Shown: piece by piece, positions 35,831 through 47,940 of the stretch
How the letters are laid out: each line of letters begins with the position of its first letter
Numbering within the stretch: position 1 is the stretch's first letter
Assembly: GCF_022605725.1 (NCBI RefSeq)
Contig: NC_065549.1
Location: 1,426,001-1,490,000, forward strand
DNA: 64,000 nucleotides
Reading direction: 5' to 3'
Source of the DNA: Anthonomus grandis grandis
Lineage: Eukaryota > Arthropoda > Insecta > Coleoptera > Curculionidae
Notes under the pieces: model-generated
What the model saw: the letters and a program-made list of their open reading frames with translations, nothing else
Told to the model about the DNA's origin: nothing
Database searches by the model: none
Program-made: the position numbers and the translations under genes

Positions 35831-35835
35831 ATAGA

Positions 35836-36000
35836 AGCCGAGATATTGACCTCCAAAGTTTGGAACTTTTCATTTTTCATGATTTTTTTCGAAATCAAAC
35901 TAATTATACCAGCAACTTGCTAGCATCACCTACATCACAAAAAAACCGAGTTATAACAGGATTCGAGCAGAACTAAGGGAATGAGAGCACTTTAAAAATA
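35836..36000. repeat. 366-bp satellite monomer, right part
   Basis: AGCCGAGATATTGACCTCCA, then TCGAGCAGAACTAAGGGAAT and GAGAGCACTTTAAAAAT match the order in the large array. It is the continuation of the fragment ending at 29170. Confidence 0.9.
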
Positions 36001-36050
36001 TGTTTTTAAATTATAGATTTACAAACCGAAAGAAAATAAAAAGTGTTGGT

Positions 36051-36130
36051 GACAATGGGAATCGAACCGGGACCTCTTGGTTCATTATTAACACTCGGAG
36101 ATTCTAACCTCGTATGTATTCAAGACAAAC
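36051..36130 (-). repeat. tRNA-derived SINE-like sequence
   Basis: On the minus strand GGTTAGAATCTCCGAGTG, a GTTAAT anticodon-loop-like stretch, then GAGGTCCCGGTTCGATTCCC (box B and T arm) and CACC resemble a tRNA. The stems do not close into a proper cloverleaf. Confidence 0.5.
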
Positions 36131-37408
36131 TGATTGCGATAATAAATTGACGCAATAACATCAGCCTTATTTGGTAAATTTTCTCACGCCGATTGGGTTT
36201 AGACCGCGAGACGTTGTAAAGAATCGTCAGTCCATCGTCGTCTGGTAATGCAGGTATTCACCGCAGTGGGTAGACGAAAGTGAGATTCGTTTACGCCGAC
36301 GAATAAAAAAAGAATCGATCCTCGTTTTCCTTTTTTAGAGCTGCCTTTGTACGGTTTCTTTAACACTTAATTCCTGATGCATCGATTGCGCTGCTTAATT
36401 ATATAATAATAATTATTATAATTTTTTTTGTATAAACCTGCTAGGTCCAAACAATGGGACAAAGCGATTACTGTTAACGACATAATAACCGTTCTATTCG
36501 TTTATTTAATAAATTTGTAGGTAATTCTAGTTATTACCCATTGTTTTTCAGGAGGTGTGGCCCTCTATTATATAGATTGCGAGGTTAAAGTTCAAAGAGA
36601 GGATCTTATTATTATTAAAAAAAAACTCACTTCAATCAAATGAGTGAGTTCTATCTCGTTTATTCTATTAGGTATGTAAGTGAGATTATTGAACCAGTTC
36701 TTGCACTAACCAGAAAAATATTGCTGGTGTGAAGTAGTAAAAACCACTGGTAATTGAATTTCCTTTTTCCCATCGCCGTTGCGTTTCAATATTTAATCTA
36801 ATATTATCTGACATCGAACAAGAAACGTATAATTATTTATTTACATATTATATACAATTATACACCACTTTATGTCATACACACGAATGATAAAACGGCA
36901 TTTCAATGATGAGGGGGCATTATTAATATGCGTAACCTGGCATGTGTGTGTGTTTGTATTATGCAAAGGAGCAATTGAAAGTTGATTGGACGACCCTTTT
37001 ATATATAGAAATCGTGATTTTCTACAAAACCGAAATGTAAAACAAACGCTTCCATTGCTATATATATGTATACGTTAAAAGCGTGACCGTTGCAAATAAT
37101 GTGACTAGACAGTGAAACAGACTGTGAGTCTGAATCACTCACTTTTCATTGACCTACGGTTAAATTACATAATGGTTTGCGCGCGTTTGTAAACAGCTGC
37201 TTCACGTGCCGATTTTTATCAATGAAATTTAAACTGAAACTTTTTTCCTAAATATTTCAATTTCAAGTTACTGCAGTAGAGTATATTTTTTATCTTTAAT
37301 TGAGATTGTAACACGCCGTTACCTTAGTTGGAAAAAATCAGCGAAACAAAACGTCACAATAAAACAAATTGCTAGTTCCAGTTTTTTCCAGTCTTGTGGT
37401 TGTAGATG
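36131..37408. other. Intergenic, nothing recognised
   Basis: No open frame, repeat or RNA gene supported. Confidence 0.45.
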
Positions 37409-37409
37409 T

Positions 37410-37432
37410 AAGAAAGAAAGAAAGAAAGAAAA
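37410..37432 (-). repeat. (TTTC)n 3' tail of the CR1-type LINE
   Basis: On the plus strand GAAAGAAAGAAAGAAAGAAA, at the 3' end of the minus-strand LINE. CR1-group elements end in short tandem repeats. Confidence 0.75.
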
Positions 37433-37680
37433 TGTGCTATATTACGTAAGAATAATCTTGTGTACAAGCATCCTACAAGCTAAAAAAACAAAACACAAAT
37501 ACAATTTCAAAAATTAACAAAACAATGAACAAAATTAAACACAAGAAGACAAAACTTTTTGAACATACTTAAATTAAAGATAACTAAATAAAACAATCAA
37601 TTACTAAATAAAGGTAAACTTGTTGACAAAACTAGAGAAGAAAAAAGGAAAAAAAAGAAAACTTTTCAATATGTCCAAGG

Positions 37681-40449
37681 TTAAAACCTATCATTAAAAA
37701 AGTCATCCAGGTTATAATATGCCTTAGCCAATAAAAGCGACTTTAATTCTCTTTTAAATTTCTTAACATCCGATATATGTCTAACACACAGAGGAACATG
37801 ATTGTAAATTTTTTTACTTATGTAAATTAATGAGTTTTTGGTAAGGGAAGACGTAGGAATAGGTAGGGGAACATCATTTACACGACGAATCAAATGGCCA
37901 GTGTCAGAGGGTAGTTTGGGAATTTTGTGAATAAGAGCAGCTGTTTCTAAGATAAAGAGTGAAAAAAGAGTTAGGATTTTTTCAGAAATGAAAAGGGGTT
38001 TGCAAGAATCTCTTAACTTAGCAGAACACAGGTATCTAACTGCTTTTTTTTGAATAACAAAGATAATGTTAAGTAGCCCCTTATTGGTTAAACCCCAAAA
38101 AGGCAAGCCATACCGAATATGAGATTCAATAAGTGAAAAGTACACTGAACGTGCAACCACCCCTACCAGCTCTTGTTTTGCCATTCTTACTGCGAAACAT
38201 CCAGAAGATAATTTCCCAGCTAAATGTAAAATATGATCTTCAAACCGAAGGCGACCATCAATGGTAATTCCTAGGAACTTGCAGCACTCTTTATTCTGCA
38301 AGAGGGAATTTTCGTCAAACATCAGACCCTAAACATTAAACACGAGCCTGTTGGAAGCACACCACCCTAATAAAATCTGAAGGTCTTCAAGGATACAAGT
38401 CCTTAATATAGTCAGAATTTTTATGGCTCCATAGTATGGTGGTATCATCAGCAAACTGAACCACCTTGCCCTACAGTTTTAATGAACTCAAGTCATCCAC
38501 ATACAGTAAAAATAACAGTGGTCCCAACACTGAACCCTGGGTTACGCCGCATTTTAGGGATCTAGAAGCAGACAAACGCCCAGACACTGAAACCGTCTGA
38601 GTACGATTTGATAGATAGGACTCAAGCCATCGCAACGCTACGCCTCTAAAACCATATTTATCCAGCTTAGATAACAGTATTCCATGATCCACACAGTCAA
38701 ATGCTTTGGATAGATCACAAAACACTGCCGCCGATGACTCTTCAGAATTCAAGGACACATAGACGTTCTCCAAAAAGCTAAAAACAGCATCATGAGTCCC
38801 TTTACTGGCTTGAAATCCAAACTGATTTGCAGACAAAATGCCATTATGATGTAAAAAGGACAAAATTCTGCTTTTTGCAAGTTTTTCAACTATCTTAGAG
38901 AGGTTAGACAAAATAGAAATGGGACGGAAATTACAAGGCTGATCCAAATCTCCACCCTTATGAAGAGGGATAACCACTGCCTCTTTTAAACATGAAGGAA
39001 AAATGCCATTATGTAAAAAATTGTTTATGGCAGAAACTAAAGCATTTAAGGCTGAATCAGGCAAAAAGAGTAACAACCTCGAAGATATCCCATCAGCTCC
39101 AGATGATTTATGGTTTTTTAGGCGTTTGATTTCGTTTTTTACTTCGGTAAGTTCGACAGGATGAAAGAAAAATGAATGCTCAACCGACACTTGTTGAAGA
39201 TAGTGTAAGGGATCAATGTTACTACGAATGCCTTTGAGCAAGATATTAGGGTATATCACAATAATAGTCGTTTAAAATGTCAGGTCTTAACTCCGGTTCC
39301 GATACTTTTCTATGGCAATGTCTAAAATCATTAATAATCGACCAACACTCTCTTTGCCTATTTGATGACATATTTAAGCGATCCCTATAATAATTAGATT
39401 TTGCTGCTTTAATTGTCTTTCTGTACAGACTACGGTATTTCTGATGATATACAAGGATATTTTCATTTGTGGTATATTTGCACAATTTAGTCAAAAAACG
39501 GAGGTTTTTAGCAGAAATTCTAAGGCCTCTTGTAACCCATGGTTTTCGTTTCTTAGTTTTAAGCCTCATTTTAGGAAAGCACTGATTGATCTTATCATAC
39601 AGAACTTGAAAAAATGAAGTAAGTGGGTCAGAAGCCGTTTCAAGTGCATTCCAATTTACCGAAGCTGTAGCAGCAGAAAAAGCATTGAAATTTCTCCTGC
39701 TGAAAATTCTTCCCATATAATGAGATGAAGATGATACAGTATTATATGGCATTTTAGCAAGAATAGCTTCATGGTCGGAAATACCAGATGGGAGTACTGT
39801 GCATAAAACGTCATCAAAATTTGTACAGAAATAGTCAATTGTAGTTGCAGATGAAGAAGTTATTCGTGTGGGAGAAAGAACGTGCATTTTCAAGTCGTAA
39901 GAATTTAAAATACTTAAAAGAGAAGTACGTGGCAAGGTTTCATCAGTGTAGTTGATATTAAAGTCACCAGCCAATATAACCTTAGAGTGTAGGGACAACT
40001 GGGATAAAATAGAATCAAGTTTGTCCAGAAACATAGCAATATCTCCTGTAGGTGGCCTATAAATACAAAGAATATATAAATTAAAACGCTTACAAAAAGA
40101 AAGAGAGAATTCAAAAACATTCTCTAACAGAAGATTATCATACTTATCAATATTACAAAAAATCGTTTCAATTGTTTTCCTAGCCAAGATCATGTATAGA
40201 TTGTTGACGACAAAAATTTGATATAGGAACATAATCAGATATTAAAAAACATTCACTAGGCCTCAACCAGTGCTCAGTCAGAAGTACAATATCAGGAAAA
40301 TTACATGTGTCCAGCAAAAGATGAAGCTCATCCATCTTGTTTCTTAGGGATTGTATATTAAGAAAAAAGATACTTAAGTTTTTCGAAGAGCTAATTTCAA
40401 TTTTACTAGTAGAATATGAACATGAATGAGATTCAACTTTCGTGGACAA
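37681..40449 (-). pseudogene. CR1-type LINE ORF2: endonuclease and reverse transcriptase
   Basis: The endonuclease begins FLNIQSLRNKMDELHLLL and DIVLLTEHWL, continues after a frameshift near 40200 with CIYRPPTGD, LAGDFNINY and GISDHEAI. RT follows in a new frame (39259) with PCNFRPISILSNLSKIVEKL, VFCDLSKAFDCVDH and CGVTQGSVLGPLLFLLYVDD. An in-frame TAG near 38471 precedes the catalytic QFADDTT. The C-terminal region (CCKFLGITIDGRLRFEDHI, SHIRYGLPFWG) runs to a stop at 37681. All key motifs are present. Two frameshifts and one or two stops make this copy inactive. Confidence 0.9.
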
Positions 40450-40451
40450 GT

Positions 40452-41714
40452 CTATAAAAAAGAAGAATCCAATTCACGATCAGTAACTAGTTCAGACTCA
40501 TTAATTTGATGATTCAAAGACAATTTATTCGATGAAATATTAATTTTAAAATATTTGAAAATATGTGCATGTAATAATGATGCCAAGTCTGAACCAAAGT
40601 TACTGGCGTGATTAGACTCCAAAATCCCACACAGATTAATATTATTCTCATGAAAAGTACGATAAAGGGCCTTATTACTATTATAGATAACATTATGGTT
40701 TAAATAAGTATAAGGGCTTGTCATCACTAAAGTGTTTGTATCAACATGATTTTGAATTAAATTTTTTAAAACATCAGATGAAGAACAGATTCCATTTAAC
40801 ATTACTATTAAAAAATCTTCTTTCGTAAAGTCCTTAACTAAATTTGATGCTGTCCTAATCACCTCACTGCTTGAACTGCCCGGCTTCAGGAAACACTGGA
40901 CCTTGTAGTAAGCTTCAAACTTTAAACGTAAATGTTTTAGGAACACTCTGCTACAATTTCCACCAACAAAGAGAAGCCGAGGACGACTATCGTCAGGTGT
41001 ATTTGGCCTAGTTGGTAGCTGTGTTGGAGAATTAATAACAACAGATTTGGATATCTGTAACTGTTCCTTCAATGCACAAATATCGGAATAACAGGTATCT
41101 TTTTCAACCTCCAACACCTTTACGGAGTCTAACATCTTCTTATTTAAATTAGTTAAGTCGTTTACGTCTTTTTGTAGCAAGTTTATTTCAGTCTTATAGG
41201 TTGAAGACTCATTTTCTAATGTTTTTATCGTTACTATTAAATTTTTATTTAGGATATTTAGCTCGGTTATTTGTGAATTGAACTTAAGACTTGCCCTTTC
41301 GCTCACTTCCAGTAATGCCAACAATTCACCTTCTTTAATTTTTAAGTTTTCCAATTCAACTTTAAGCTCTTCATTCCGTTTATGCAGATTTTCCAGGGAT
41401 TAGGAAAACTTCTTTTCGGCCTCCGACACTTCATCTTCAAAAACCATGCTGTTTCTTCTCATTCTCTCTATATGTCTATCCTTCTCTTTCAATTCTGTCA
41501 ACAAATCATAAATATTTTGCTCATTAATTTTTCCTTCCTGATCTCTTTCATTAAAATCATCTTGACATCTTTGTGAGCATAAAATCCTATAGCCTCCCAG
41601 TTTTATGGCATCAGAATTTCTTTCCAGACAACTTGGGTGGAATATTGAAATACAAGAGATGCAGCAATAATTTGGAAAATCCCTCTTCTGACAACATTTG
41701 AAACTGCGGTTCAT
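40452..41714 (-). pseudogene. CR1-type LINE ORF1 with PHD finger, coiled coil and esterase-like domain
   Basis: The frame from ATG at 41714 to 40452 is 421 codons with one internal TAA near 41400. Residues 1-50 hold Cys/His pairs of a PHD-like finger (CCQKRDFPNYCCISC, FHPSCLER, CSQRC). A long Leu/Lys/Glu-rich coiled coil follows. The last part (RPRLLFVGGNCSRVFLKHL, FLKPGSSSSEVIRTASNLV, DFLIVMLNGICSSSD) has the layout of an SGNH/GDSL esterase, although the usual Asp-Ser nucleophile motif is not obvious. ORF1 proteins bind LINE RNA; the esterase role is unclear. Confidence 0.8.
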
Positions 41715-42110
41715 TTTAGATTATAAGGCAATGTTATTAAATTGAAATAAATATTAAAACAGGAACTGCAAGTAAACAGTAACTTGAACTTAAACCCAAA
41801 GCAGGAAACAAACGTACAACAAAACACACAATTGCACGTCCTACGGTTAATGTTCAATTATTTCAAGTTAAGGTCAATGGTAGCCAGATAATTTAAATTT
41901 AGTCAAAACAGGAACTGATTATAAAACAAAAACATTTACTGACGCAGGAACTTAATTAGTTTTTTTGGAAACACTTGTACCGCGAAAATATAGCACGTTA
42001 ATGTAAACACGCAACACTAGATCAAAACAATTTAAATTAAATCAAAACAAAACAAAACTGAGCACCGGCGCCTCCCACGAGTATAGACGTCTACTCTGTA
42101 CGACTGCTAA

Positions 42111-42624
42111 ACCGATACTGAGTGTATTGCACATTTCTGTCTTCTATTGCACAGTTTATTTATTCCCTTCACGATCTTCTTTCATCATTCGTCCTGTCGA
42201 CATGGCCATATATTTCAGACTTTTGCATTCGATTGTTGCCAAGATGGCGATGTCAATGCACATACACTCTCTGATTTCAGTACTCCTTATTCTGTCTCTT
42301 CTGGTTAGTTGGTAATATCTACGCCATTATCCAAAGATCTGAACCATATGTGTAGCTAGATGTGCTTATTCCGGAGTATAAATAAAAATTACAGTTCCTC
42401 TGATATTTTATGAGAGGGTCAAAATACTGCTTATTACAATAGCATTTGTATTTGCAATTGTATACAGGAAAATATCCAAGGAAGAAGACACCACTCGTGG
42501 TTGAAGAATTTGCGTAAATGATACAGATGCACAACAAATCACTTGTTTATATCTGCCGTTTTAAAAACATGCATAGCATGTTTGCCAACTTTAGCAACGA
42601 GGCCATATTAGATTTGAACTATTT
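42111..42624. other. Spacer between two head-to-head LINEs
   Basis: Possible promoter-proximal sequence of the CR1-type LINE on its left side. No gene supported. Confidence 0.4.
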
Positions 42625-42634
42625 TTTTGGTAAG

Positions 42635-42966
42635 TACCTATTACATAATATTATAAATTTAATAACAAAATATTACCAATAAGAGTAAATTTTCGCACTG
42701 AAGAGGACAAAAAGAGATGGATGACGGCAAAAAAACAAAAAACACTTACAACTGATGATATTGGAGGATATGGAGATAAATGTGAAACTATATATGTAAA
42801 CCATGACTTAACAAAATATAATCTGGATCTTTTTCAAAAGGCAAGGCAATACAAACAAGATAATAACTACAAGTACTTGTGGATAAATAATGGTAAAATT
42901 CTTTTACGTAAGGATGATAATAGCAAGGTTGTATTGTTGGAAAGTCTTAAGGATCTAAAAAACTAA
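42635..42966 (+). pseudogene. LINE ORF1, C-terminal part
   Basis: VNFRTEEDKKRWMTAKK, IYVNHDLTKYNLDLFQKAR and YKYLWINNGKILLRKDD match the baculovirus FP25K-like C-terminal domain found in many LINE ORF1 proteins, which bind nucleic acid. The N-terminal part is missing by 5' truncation. The stop at 42964-42966 overlaps the open frame of ORF2. Confidence 0.75.
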
Positions 42967-42968
42967 AT

Positions 42969-45759
42969 AAACCTCTAAATAGTCTTAAAATAATTTATTA
43001 CAATGTTCAAAGTTTACGAAATAAGTTTGACGAGTTTCAAGCTCACATGAAGAGTGTTTCTAGTGATATAGTGGTTCTTGTGGAAACGTGGCTGTACCCT
43101 AATGAGACACAGTTCTTTGATGTGAATGGATACAATGCAGTGCACTCCTGTAGAGAAACCAGGGGTGGTGGTGCAAGTATTTATATAAAGGAAAATTTGC
43201 AGTTTAATAAAATCGACTGTAGTAATTTAAGTGATAACTGGATTTGTATAGAGTTAGGTAAACTACTAAAAATAAGTGCAATATATAGACCGCCGTGTCT
43301 TCCAGGTAATGAGTTCCTAAATAAGCTTGAATCTGTGATAACTAAACACAAAGTAAACCACATTATATTAGGCGATATGAATATTAATCTCTTAGAACAA
43401 GAATCTTTAAACACAAAAAATTATAAAAATTTGTTAGCGTTAAATAATTTTTGCATTGTCAATAAAATTAGTTTTGTGAATGCTACCCGAATATCACACA
43501 CTAAAACTATAATAGATCATGTGATTTGCTCTACCAATAAAAAAAATGAATGTGATATTAAAGTTGAGGAAAATTCTCTATCCGATCATAGGTTAATTAG
43601 TTTAGAAGTAACAGAATCTATAACAAGGTTTAAACCAAAAATATATATTCAACATCCTATTCTAAATATACAGAAATATAAACAAAATATACAAAATAAA
43701 ATTGCAAGTGTAAATATTGACTGTTTTCAAGACTTGATTAAGTTTATTTCAAATTGTAAACAAGAATCGACTACTATTAAAAATATTAAATGTCATAAAA
43801 GTAATGAATGGATTACACCAGACCTATTAATCCTATTAAAAGAAAAAGAAAGACTCTATAAAAAAGACAAAAAATATCCAAATGATGACTTATTTAAAAT
43901 TGAATTTATAAGACAGAAAAATTTTGTAAATAATAAAATAAAAGTATTAAAAAATCTTTATTTTAAGAATAAATGGGCTCAGGCTGGAAAAAATCCAAAA
44001 AAACAATGGAATCTAATAAATAAATTTATAAATAAGTCAGGCGAAAATATAAATATTAATCAAATCGAAATAAATGGAGTACTGATAAGTGATAGTAAAG
44101 GTATCGCAAATAGCTTAAATAAATATTTTACAGAGATAGGTACGACTATAGTCAGGGATGTACAGAACCAAACGGGGCACTTAAATAATATTCAAGAATT
44201 TTATGAAGTTGAGTGTGGTCATAATGCATTTTTAGAACCTACAGATCATAACGAATTAAATGGCATAATACTAAACCTGAACAAAAATGCAGCACCAGGC
44301 CATGATAATATCGGAGTGCTTGATTTAATCAATATAAAAGATCATGTGATGTATATATTGGTAAAACTTGTAAATAGGGCTCTTGTTACTGGTGAATTTC
44401 CATCAGAACTAAAAATATCCAAAGTCTGTCCAATATATAAATCAGGATCTAAAACTCAACAAACTAACTATAGACCAATTTCCATAATTAGTGTATTTTC
44501 CAAAATTCTGGAAACAGTTATGAAAAAGCGAATAACATCATTTGTTGAAAAATATATCTCATATGATTGTTATCAGTATGGCTTTCTTAAAAATAGTAGT
44601 ACTCTGAGTGCCACCGTTGATCTGCTCAACTATATCTCAACCAATCTGGACAATGGTAAAATTGTATTAGCAATTTTTGTAGATTTGAGAAAAGCCTTTG
44701 ATGTAGTAAATCATACTATTTTATTAGATAAATTAGAAAAAATGGGGTTTAGGGGGGTTGTACTTGCCTTGATTAGGTCGTACCTATTAAACAGAAAGCA
44801 ATATGTGCATCTAAACGAACAGAAAAGTGAAATTCTGACATGTAACTGTGGCGTACCCCAAGGATCTGTTCTGGGGCCATTGCTATATGCACTATTTGTC
44901 CTTAGTTTGAGGTTAGCAGGTTTGGTTGCCCAGTATTTTACATTTGCAGATGACACTGCTCATTTGTATTCAGACAATGACTTAGATGTTTTAGTTAATC
45001 AGGCAAATAACGATCTATTTATATAGTCAATGGCTGCTCCAAAATAACTTAAAAATTAATTTAGATAAAACGAAGTACATATTGTTTAAACAAAAAAATA
45101 AAAAAATAAATCAAATAAATATATCTCTAAATAATGTTACACTAGAACAAGTAAGTAGTATAAAGTACTTGGGTCTCATACTGGACGAAAAACTTGGCTG
45201 GAATCCTCATATTGAACATGTTTATGACAAACTTATACCTTTTATGGGAGCACTCTACCGCTGTAAGGATTTTCTCAGTATTTCAGCTAAGTATCAAATA
45301 TATAATGCGTATATTTTGTCTATACTAAGATATCTTATTCCGGTGTGGGGCACATGTCCAAATACTAACTTTCAAAAAATTAAAATCTTGCAAAATAAAA
45401 TACTTAAAATCCTTTTCGATCTTGACTACTTTATGCACACGAATGATTTATATAAAAAGCTAAAAATATTGCCCATTGGAAAAATTTGCGAGTTGGAGCA
45501 GGCCAAATTAATTTTTAAGATTTTACATAGACTACAAAAGTCCAATCACACGATTGTATACTCAAATGACATACATTCATATGAATTAAGAAATAATAAT
45601 GTTAGACTAAATAATGCGAGAACCAATATAGCTCTGAGAAATCCTATTGATGAAGCTTCACAGGTATTTAATTCTTTGCCTTCTGAAATTAAGCAGGAGA
45701 CCTCTTACTACAGATTTATTAAGAAGCTCAAGATCATTGTTAGTCAATATGAGGATTGA
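42969..45759 (+). pseudogene. LINE ORF2: endonuclease and reverse transcriptase, one frameshift
   Basis: The endonuclease starts upstream of the first Met (IIYYNVQSLRNKFDEFQ) with DIVVLVETWLYP, SAIYRPPCLPG, ILGDMNINLL and SLSDHRLI. The reverse transcriptase has NYRPISIISVFSKILETVM, FVDLRKAFDVVNH, CGVPQGSVLGPLLYALFV and the catalytic TFADDT. A single frameshift near 45020 separates NNDLF from SQWLLQNNLKINLDKTKYI. The C-terminal region (SSIKYLGLILDEKLGWNPHI, SILRYLIPVWG) ends at 45759. This is the best-preserved ORF2 in the window. Confidence 0.92.
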
Positions 45760-45995
45760 TTTTTGAATGTTTAGGTGTTATCAAAATTAATGTAATGGTT
45801 GTAAACAAAGCTACACGTGTTGCGGTTTAGTTATTAATGAAACTCTGGTACCAATGCTATAAATGCATTGTTTAAGATTTTATCATTTATATTAGCTTTT
45901 AAAATCTGTATTAATTTTTATATAAATTCGTGTATTAATTTTTATATAAAATTGTAATATCTTGTATGTAACTGATGGCTAATAAATGACGTTTT

Positions 45996-46026
<31 letters not shown>

Positions 46027-46027
<1 letters not shown>

Positions 46028-47940
46028 ATACACATATTTCCCTTTCCCCAAAAGTTTCATCTCCTATTTAATAACAATATTGCCTATAATAAGTCTAACC
46101 TTTTCTCAGACCTTATATAGGGTATTTCCGATTCCATTGCAATAAAAAAAAAGAACATTCTTAATAACTCCCGATTATTTTCTTTAAGACCCGTACCACC
46201 GCAGCGGCGCGGTACCTTAAGCGTTAATTTACGAGATGGGTTTTTGAAATTGACCCCAAAGAGAAATTAATACTGGAGGATGTCGTGACCGAACCAATTT
46301 AAATATTTAAAATGGTGCCGTTTAAAATTTACCGATTTGTTCAGTGGCCATATATACTGGAATCGTTTAAATATGTATTTAAAAAGAGTCGTATATGTAA
46401 ATTGAAACGTTGAACAAACAAAGAATTGGTTGCGATAAAAGATGATCGTGATGGTCAGGAGAATAAGACGTTTGTGTCTTTTTATCTGATGAAATTGGTC
46501 ACTGTCGATACTGATGAGGACATTATAGGAAAGATGCTATAGCTATAGACGAAGCACAAACATACCTTTAGAAGCAAAACAAATAATCCTCCATATACTA
46601 TAATTATTAATTTAATTACAATGGTGGTTGTGTATAAGGGCCTCATTTTTGTCTTGTGGTATCACGCTGATGGCTAACCAGTTTACCATTTACCAATTAA
46701 TCTGGGCCGTACAGATATTAAGTGAAGCCCTTGTTAGTCGACTACGTAGGGGGCGTGACGTATTAATTTTTTTAAATTAATTAATTTCATAAAGAAGCGT
46801 ATTTTTTCTTTATCTTTTTTTTAAGAGGGTATTTTAGCTCTTCTTATATCCCATGAATATTCTCGGCATGTTTTTGTTATATTCCTAAAATAAAACAACT
46901 CGAAGACCATTTTAGTGGACCTTTTCACAAACATAAATGATTTCTACGAACTATATTACTGTTTGATGTTGTATAAGAAGTTATTACTACTAATAAATAA
47001 CCTGCAACCGTTTACTTTTAAATTAATAATTTAAAAAAAAATATAATTCTTTGATGCTTCCTTTTCTATGATATCTTATGGAAGATTTTTGTGTTTTAGC
47101 CCCTTTTAACGAAACCGTCGTGTTTAAATGTGAAATACCTCAAGTTTAATCAATATTGTAGTGAGGTCAATTATCTTCCGAATAAAGTCTGTTTCAGGAC
47201 TCTCGCATATCTGGATCACGAGAAATCGACCAAAGACTCTGGAACCAACGTCTTAAGCCAGAACTGAGGTTAAACAAAATTCAAACAGTCGTATCTCAAG
47301 AAGCACAAATGCCAACAAAAATCTTTATACTTCTTTAAATTGCCAATAAACTAATTCATAATTCACTGGTTCAGCTAAAATTATTAATATTAAGAAAGTT
47401 AAGGAAGATTTTGGTGTTTCATCGTGTCTTAATGGAGCCTCCGAGTTTCAATATCAAATATCTCGCTTGGTAATTATAGTAATTTACTCTTCTTTAATCT
47501 TGGTTGGCAAGCGACTCGGAGTTTCTTTAGATGTGCAATTTATTACAGCTGTTATGATTTTTTTCTTTGACTGATAACGCAATTAATAAATAAAATACGG
47601 ATGATATTTTTTGATTACCGGAGATATCTAACAATGACATTTTAGCCATTCGAGTTCATTGGTTTGATAAGGTTGAAATACGACGAGCTTAAATTATCTG
47701 TATTTTGCTAAATTTTAATAATGTTTTTATTTCATTTTTTAATTTTTGCTCAATTCTGAAATTATTCTTTTTTTTTATAATTTTACTGTTTATTCAAGAG
47801 TTTCATATCTTAAAAATTGAATTAGTTTACATCGGCATGTTCTATAAGAGCCGTTTTATTTTTTGATGTTAAAAGATTTTCTGGTCTGACACTTCATTAT
47901 GTTCTGTAGTTCTTATTTTGGTATCTTCCAGTTTGTCCAA
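46027..47940. other. Intergenic, nothing recognised
   Basis: AT-rich. No coding region, RNA gene or repeat supported beyond homopolymer runs. Confidence 0.45.

Larger units (their letters stand above)
37409..42110 (-). mobile_element. Near full-length CR1-type LINE
   Basis: The element has two ORFs, a microsatellite 3' tail instead of poly(A), and a 5' leader of roughly 400 bp. ORF1 has a PHD-like finger and an esterase-like domain, features known from CR1 elements. Only a few stops and frameshifts interrupt the ORFs, so it is fairly young. The exact 5' end is not certain. Confidence 0.85.
42625..46026 (+). mobile_element. Jockey-like LINE, 5' truncated, with poly(A) tail
   Basis: It contains the end of ORF1, all of ORF2 and a 3' tail of 30 A residues (45997-46026) preceded by AATAAA at 45981. 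It begins inside ORF1. The long uninterrupted ORF2 and intact poly(A) point to recent insertion. Confidence 0.9.

Noticed and set aside
36051..36130. Functional tRNA-Asn on the minus strand
   Set aside because: Anticodon-loop-like GTTAAT and a T arm are present, but the anticodon and D stems fail; a SINE is more likely.
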